Source: Phallusia mammillata (Eukaryota; Chordata; Ascidiacea; Phlebobranchia; Ascidiidae). Taken from it: a DNA stretch of 64,000 bases. The stretch spans positions 2,011-66,010 of the forward strand of contig QLIY01000844.1 in assembly GCA_003260075.1 (NCBI GenBank), in the 5' to 3' direction. Made by a program: the position numbers and the translations under genes. Below the pieces are notes generated by a model. It was not told where the DNA came from. It made no database searches and saw only the letters and a list, made by a program, of their open reading frames with translations. This document shows positions 58,701 through 64,000 of the stretch, piece after piece (position 1 is the first letter of the stretch; every line of letters starts with the position of its first letter).

Positions 58701-61700
58701 AAGAAGTAACTGCTACTTCTGACTACTTTGGCTCACCATTGGACGTTGATCACGAACATGAGTTGTACATTCAAAGCGTGCAACAAGAATTAAAAGACCA
58801 TCAAGCCAAATTAACAAAGGTAAATTTGGAAAAGTTAAATTTATTATGAGCTGTGATGGGTTTTTGTGTATTTTTGCCGTATTATTCTGTACCTTTTCTT
58901 CACCCCTCTCAAGTCTGACATAATTGTCTTACCACTTAGATGATGACTGACTGGGACGCAGCTAACAGCCAACTCCTGGAAAGTGCAATTACTGATCCCA
59001 AGGGAATCACAGAAAAACGAAACAAGTTGGAAGCTGTGAGCACATTTGTTTCAAATACACCTTTTAAGTTGTTTTCCTGATACTCACTATTGTGGACACT
59101 GCAGAAGATTTTTGCAAAAATAAATAAACATACAAAGCAAACTTCCACATGTTTCAGGGTGTCACATGATTTATGTGTGTATTATTTTTTTAAATGTTTG
59201 TTTCAAATGCATCTTGGTTGTAGGACTTGCAACGAACAAAGGCAGCTTTAGTTCTAGAGCACAACCAGAAACAGGAACAGTTGTCATCACTCCATGAAGC
59301 CAGAATGGATGCTGTTTTGGTGAAACACAGGCAAACTGCTCTGCATAACTACATGCAACAACTGAATGCTGATATTCCTGATGTAAGACTTCATTATTGT
59401 ACAAAATATTTATTTTAATCATTGGATTTATTATGCTATGATTGTAATCCAAGGTATATTAAGATCTGAATTGATTGTGATTATTGATCTGTGCCTTGTA
59501 GAAGGAATGGAAAACAGATCTGTTTCGCAGACTCATGTTCATATTTTATTGCCAAACATGCTTAAATATCTGATGTCACAAAAATACAATAACAATACGT
59601 TGGTCACAGTTATTGTTTGGCTTAAAAACTTTCTGTTAAATTTGTACCAAACAATATTTTTGTCACATTTATTAAACCAAGCTCACCATTTGTGGAAGGG
59701 GGGGGGGTTCATTGGATTTATTATGCTATGATTGTAATCCAAGGTATATTACGATCTGAATTGATTGTAATTATTGATTTTTCTGAGTGCCTTGTAGTAG
59801 GAATGGAAAAACGGTCTGTTTCACAGACTCATGTTCATATTTTATTGCCAAACATGCTTAAATGTCTGATGTCACAAAAATACAACAACAATACGTTGGT
59901 TACAGTTTTGTTATTCTTTGGCTTAAAAACTTTCTGTTAAATTTGTACCGAACAATATTTTTGTCACATTTATTAAACCAAGCTCACCATTTGTGGAAAA
60001 AAAGTGATTTTGTTTGATTTAAAACTTGACTTTATTTTTTGCACTTGTGTTAAGCATGGTATAAATGAACATTAAATGAATAGATACTCAGCGCCAAGTA
60101 CCGGTCTAGCTCAGAAACATGAGTAAAAGCTTTAATCTATTTTTTACAACTTATGTTGGTTTAGTTAGTATTTCTATGCTTACACAATTTTTCTGTTTGT
60201 TTCAGATATCAGGAATATTCTCAACACTACAAAAATATATTAGAGCAGAGAAAAAAGACCACGAGCACACCAGAGATCACATTAAAATTCAGCCTGAAGA
60301 TAGTGAGAAGCTACAAGCAAGATTGAACTCAATTGAGGTGCACTCAAAGTTTTCTAAAGACATTATATTGCACTTGTATTGTAAAAGTACAAAGATTTAC
60401 AACTAATGATTATAAACAGTTGCTATAAAACATATGTTTTAGAAATTCGGTACTTTTCGGTACTAGGTTTTAGTATTTGGCAGACAATGTGTCCTGCACC
60501 GAATTTAAGTGTGACATTTTTAACTGCCACAAATTAGCATACAAGAGAAAGACAACTTTTTAAACTTTAATGAAGGACTCTACAGTTCTATCCCACATGT
60601 AGGTGCTAAATTATGAATGGAGACAACTGATGATTGGTTGTGTATCATGACATTCAATTTTTTTAGGACCGAATCTCCAACACCATAGAAACATTACAGG
60701 AGCAATATCCCGAAATTTACAGTGATTTGGAAGATGACCTAAGTAAGAATCTGGCTATTACGTAACACATAAATCAGTGCAATAAAACGATTTAGCACAC
60801 AAACATTAACATGTGCACACTAAAACAAAGTTTGATGAATCCATAGCTACTTAAGTAATTTCAAAAGTTTACAGATTAAATTGTTTTTGGTTTTAAAGGT
60901 TCATTCATGGACAGCGTGCTACCTTCGTTTTCCTTTGAAATGGACATTGAAATTGATTCTGTAGAAAACCAACCGATAATAGATGAGGGCGGATTACCTG
61001 CTGGTAAGTTTATTTATTTCAATTGTGCATGTGAATATAAAACTAATTAATGATTTTTGGTACAACGTCTGCAATTAGTAAGCATATAAAGTATGTATTT
61101 ACTATTTAGGTAGATTTAGTTAAAATCAATTGGAAAAGATTTACCATTATGTGTACCCATTTTGCAGAGGAAAACAATGAAGATGAATATTATGATTCAG
61201 AAGAATATGAATACAGTGACGAAGAAGGTAAATTGGAATTTCTATATGTTACAAATATTTTTACATTTATTTTTTGCAATAAAATCCAAAACAAGTAACA
61301 AATGGTTTCTTTCCTTCAATCATTCTGACATTATGTTGACAAGCCTTTTGAAATGTTTTTGTTCTCATCTACTGCTGTATATATTTCATGTTGAAAAGAC
61401 AAAGATATATTATAGACAGTGGTGGGATTCAGCTGGTTCGCACCGGTTCTATAGAACTGTCTCACAAAATTTTATGAGATCAGCGAACTGGTTAGCATTA
61501 ATGGTTACTGTAGATGGACTTTTTGTAACAAAACCGGCTGAAAAATATGACTTTTGTGATAGAACCGGCTGACAAAAAATTTTAATTCCGCCACTGATTA
61601 TAGACTATCTATTATACTGGCTTTACTAGGNCCACTGATTATAGACTATCTATTATACTGGCTTTACTAGGTAAGTCATTTATAATTTATATGTTCTTTC

Positions 61701-63975
61701 CTTTACTGGTTTAGATGATGAAGATGGTGAAGAATATGATGATGATGGAGATGAAGATGAGTTTGATGTTTATGATGAGGATGAATTGGAAGGTACTGAT
61801 GAGGATGAAGAAGATGCAGAAGCTGATGTTGTCCCTGATGAAAATGAAGACACTGATACTGATGTGGACAATGGAATGGTTGCCATTGTAAATGATGACC
61901 CAGATTTCGAACCAGACACAGATGAGGTAGATGGTTGAAATTTGAAGGTTATTTTCTGTTCATAAACCAGTCATTGACCATGGGCAGAATGTGAAAAAAA
62001 GTATTGTGGAAAAATGCTAACTTTTTAACAATAATGCAATCAAGACAACTCAACTTTGAAAATGTAGGTTCAGTCGCAGATTCACTCGATTAGACTAGTG
62101 TTATGTATCATTTGGGAATTTGTGTTTCTACATAGTTTTGTCTTTTGGTTTGTTTATTAAAAACCTAAAGTATGTATGGGGGGGGGGCTTATGTATCAGC
62201 GGGGAATTTGTGTTTCTATAAAAAAAAACATAGTTTTGTCTTTTGGTTTGTTTATTAAAAACCTAAAGTATGTATATGGCTCTTTATCACAAAACAATGA
62301 AGTATATTTGATTCATTCTTTCACAATTCAGCCCAGCCAAAATTATGCCCCTGACTTAATTTTTTGCCGACGCTTGTGAAAACCGTTTAAAAATCGATTC
62401 CGTTTTACCCCAAGTCCTTAACCAAAAAGGTAAACAAGAACGTGGGTGGTTTTGCTGGTCTATTTCTGTTCCAGTTTCTTTAAATTCCGCCGTTGTTAGC
62501 TTGCTTCGTTTGCGCAACGAATATTGATCGACCTCAGCTTTACACGAGAGGAAACTGTCAAACTCGAAATTCAATTAACCGCGCAGCACTCAACAACAGC
62601 AATGGTCGCGTACTATGCATTGAAAATGTAGTTTTGTGATATAGCAGGTTTATTGTAAACACAACAAGTCTGTGACTTTTTTGTCCATAACCATTCGGCT
62701 GGTCTACTTAACTACAACGAAAAAACATTGTTCGGCCAATACAAGGTGGTAGTTTCATTGAATGGTCAAATAATATTTGTCAAAAATATGTTAAATTTGC
62801 CCCGAGCATTTGTGTTTTGACTTAACACATGGATGTGCTGTTCGGTTTCGCGCCAACTCAGATTTGTCTAATATTACTTTCCGCTTGTCGCCTGTGGTTT
62901 CCAATTTCGTAAGTGAGAATTTCCCCAAATAGTAACATACTGAACGGCATCGAATCACCATAGCCGATTACACGTTTACGACTAGACTGTGCTTCCAGGA
63001 GAATTGCTTCTGCACTCTTTCCCTTAACTTCCGAAACCCTTAGGGTTCTGCTGAAGGCGATTTTGGTTAGAAAATAATTTGGTTCGTAGTTTGGTGTCTA
63101 AATTTGATTTTTATATTCACAGTATTTCGATGTGGAATCTGATGATGATGACGAAGAAAGTGAGAATGGCGAACCAGTTTACGTAAAGGGGGGGGGGTTT
63201 CCGAAACCCTTAGGGTTCTGCTAAAGGCGATTTTAGTTAGAAAATAATTTGGTTCGTAGTTTGGTGTCTAAATTTGACTTTTATATTCACAGTATTTCGA
63301 TGTGGAATCTGATGATGATGATGACGAAGAAAGTGAGAATGGCGAACCAGTTTACGTAAACAGCGCAGCGATCATGGTAAGTTTTGTTAAATGCACTTTA
63401 GATATCGGTCATATCACATTAGTCATATACCGAATTCGTGATGCAAACATTCCAAGCTAAAGACATGAACTTAAACTTGTACCTGTCACGATTTTAAATG
63501 AAGAATCGCACGCTATATTTCAGTTGCGTGCTTGGAAACTTTTTGAATTGTGTATAAATGTAATATTTTTAAACGTTTAATGTGTGATGTAAGTTATCAA
63601 TAAAAAATGATTTTACGACACTAAAGATTGCAAACTCGTTTTATCAGCGCTCTCAAGATTCAGCACCTGTCCGTTCAAACTTTGTTAATAAATTATTCAT
63701 GTAACAGTATGATTGGGTGGGTTCGTCTCTCCAAAGACCATGACAATTCACGTACTGTTCAATTGCACCTAGTTCCCAATTCTTGTTTAACGATTTTTGT
63801 ATCATTTTCTCTCGCGCAGAATTACTTTGACGATCCTGACAGAACAAGTGAAACCGCCTGGTTGAAATGGGCTGGAATTGCTGGTGCTGGTCTTCTACTG
63901 CTCATATGTATTGTGGCTGTCGTACATCACTCTGTCATGCGACGTAAGATGAGTCATCAGTTTACCAAAATCAAG
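55731..63975 (+). CDS. APP: Amyloid-precursor-protein family member, 3' end outside window
   Basis: Eighteen exons, first 55731-55796, last seen 63820-63975; 766 aa in frame. Order: signal peptide (1-19), growth-factor-like domain (IAMQCGKNTQHRDV, ~22-115), copper-binding-type domain (CQFLHVHNVSQCE to GVEFVCCP, ~125-190), Kunitz 1 (Cys210-Cys260, P1 Arg220), linker, Kunitz 2 (Cys299-Cys349, P1 Lys309), Thr-rich stretch, E2 helices (~370-560: LTKMMTDWDAANSQ, KYIRAEKKDHEHTRDH), a highly acidic D/E region (~597-705), and a membrane helix (~731-752) before HHSVMRRK. The exons are 56434-56571, 56667-56802, 56984-57111, 57562-57706, 57785-57967, 58041-58115, 58403-58594, 58665-58819, 58940-59035, 59224-59382, 60206-60337, 60667-60742, 60899-61003, 61168-61227, 61715-61926 and 63293-63376. 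The cytoplasmic NPxY tail should follow the donor at 63976. APP proteins are type I surface adhesion/signalling precursors. Confidence 0.9.
59419..59995. repeat. 280-bp intronic duplication across 10 G
   Basis: 59419-59697 and 59708-59995 are the same APP-intron sequence with several substitutions and small insertions. No exon is affected. Confidence 0.7.
61417..61596. mobile_element. 180-bp hAT-like MITE in an APP intron
   Basis: Starts cagtggtgggattcagc and ends aattccgccactg. Identical attataga repeats at 61409-61416 and 61597-61604. The last bases and the following ~35 bases recur after an N at 61631, a contig-join artefact. Same family as 18386-18559. Confidence 0.8.
62100..62276. repeat. 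Intronic duplication across 9 G
   Basis: ttatgtatca through cctaaagtatgtat is present on both sides of 62178-62186, the second copy with an A-rich insertion. Confidence 0.6.
63029..63356 (+). repeat. APP exon 17 duplicated across 10 G
   Basis: The acceptor and most of an acidic exon occur at 63123-63187 and again complete at 63293-63376. The copies differ by one GAT codon (three against four), a length polymorphism typical of alleles. Only the second copy is followed by a donor, so it was used in the gene model. Confidence 0.7.
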
Positions 63976-64000
63976 GTAAATCCGAAATTTCTCGCTATTT

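Overview
The window is animal nuclear DNA: AT-rich, with genes split into many short exons by GT-AG introns of about 0.1-1 kb, and heavily seeded with short non-autonomous hAT-type transposons. The gene set (NXPE-like proteins, heparan-sulfate 3-O-sulfotransferases, SNRK, a DOK-type adaptor, APP with Kunitz domains) suits an invertebrate chordate. Compact introns, many divergent allele-like duplicates and splice acceptors lying just upstream of several start codons make an ascidian tunicate my best guess. That is an inference; no species marker was read.

Layout. 1-9.3 kb: a scrambled NXPE-like locus followed by a broken 3-O-sulfotransferase present in two copies. 9.3-15.7 kb: no gene, but a dense stack of hAT-type elements with readable 8-bp target duplications. 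15.7-25.1 kb: an intact NXPE-like gene (531 aa), an intact sulfotransferase (388 aa), and a second intact sulfotransferase (396 aa) on the minus strand, tail to tail with the first. 25.1-29.4 kb: retroelement and MITE remains. 29.4-32.9 kb: a 12-exon peptidase C45 / acid-ceramidase-like gene (445 aa). 35.8-37.9 kb: a DOK-like PH + PTB adaptor, first exon not found. 40.4-46.7 kb: SNRK kinase on the minus strand (1048 aa). 48.7-52.4 kb: secreted trypsin-like protease with a CUB domain (425 aa). 55.7 kb to the end: an APP-family gene whose last exon(s) lie beyond the window.

The best candidate for an unusual biological unit is the repeated NXPE + 3-O-sulfotransferase pairing. Both families are predicted type II membrane enzymes of the secretory pathway that modify glycans. 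Every sulfotransferase copy here has Cys in place of the Arg that normally contacts the 3'-phosphate of PAPS.

A second window-wide pattern is almost certainly technical. Runs of 9-12 G (or C in the first 4.4 kb), and single N bases, sit at junctions where the sequence on one side repeats on the other with small differences. They look like unmerged overlapping contigs or haplotypes joined through poly-G read tails. They disturb the NXPE, sulfotransferase, C45, SNRK-intron and APP models, so duplicated exons there should not be read as real tandem duplications without checking.
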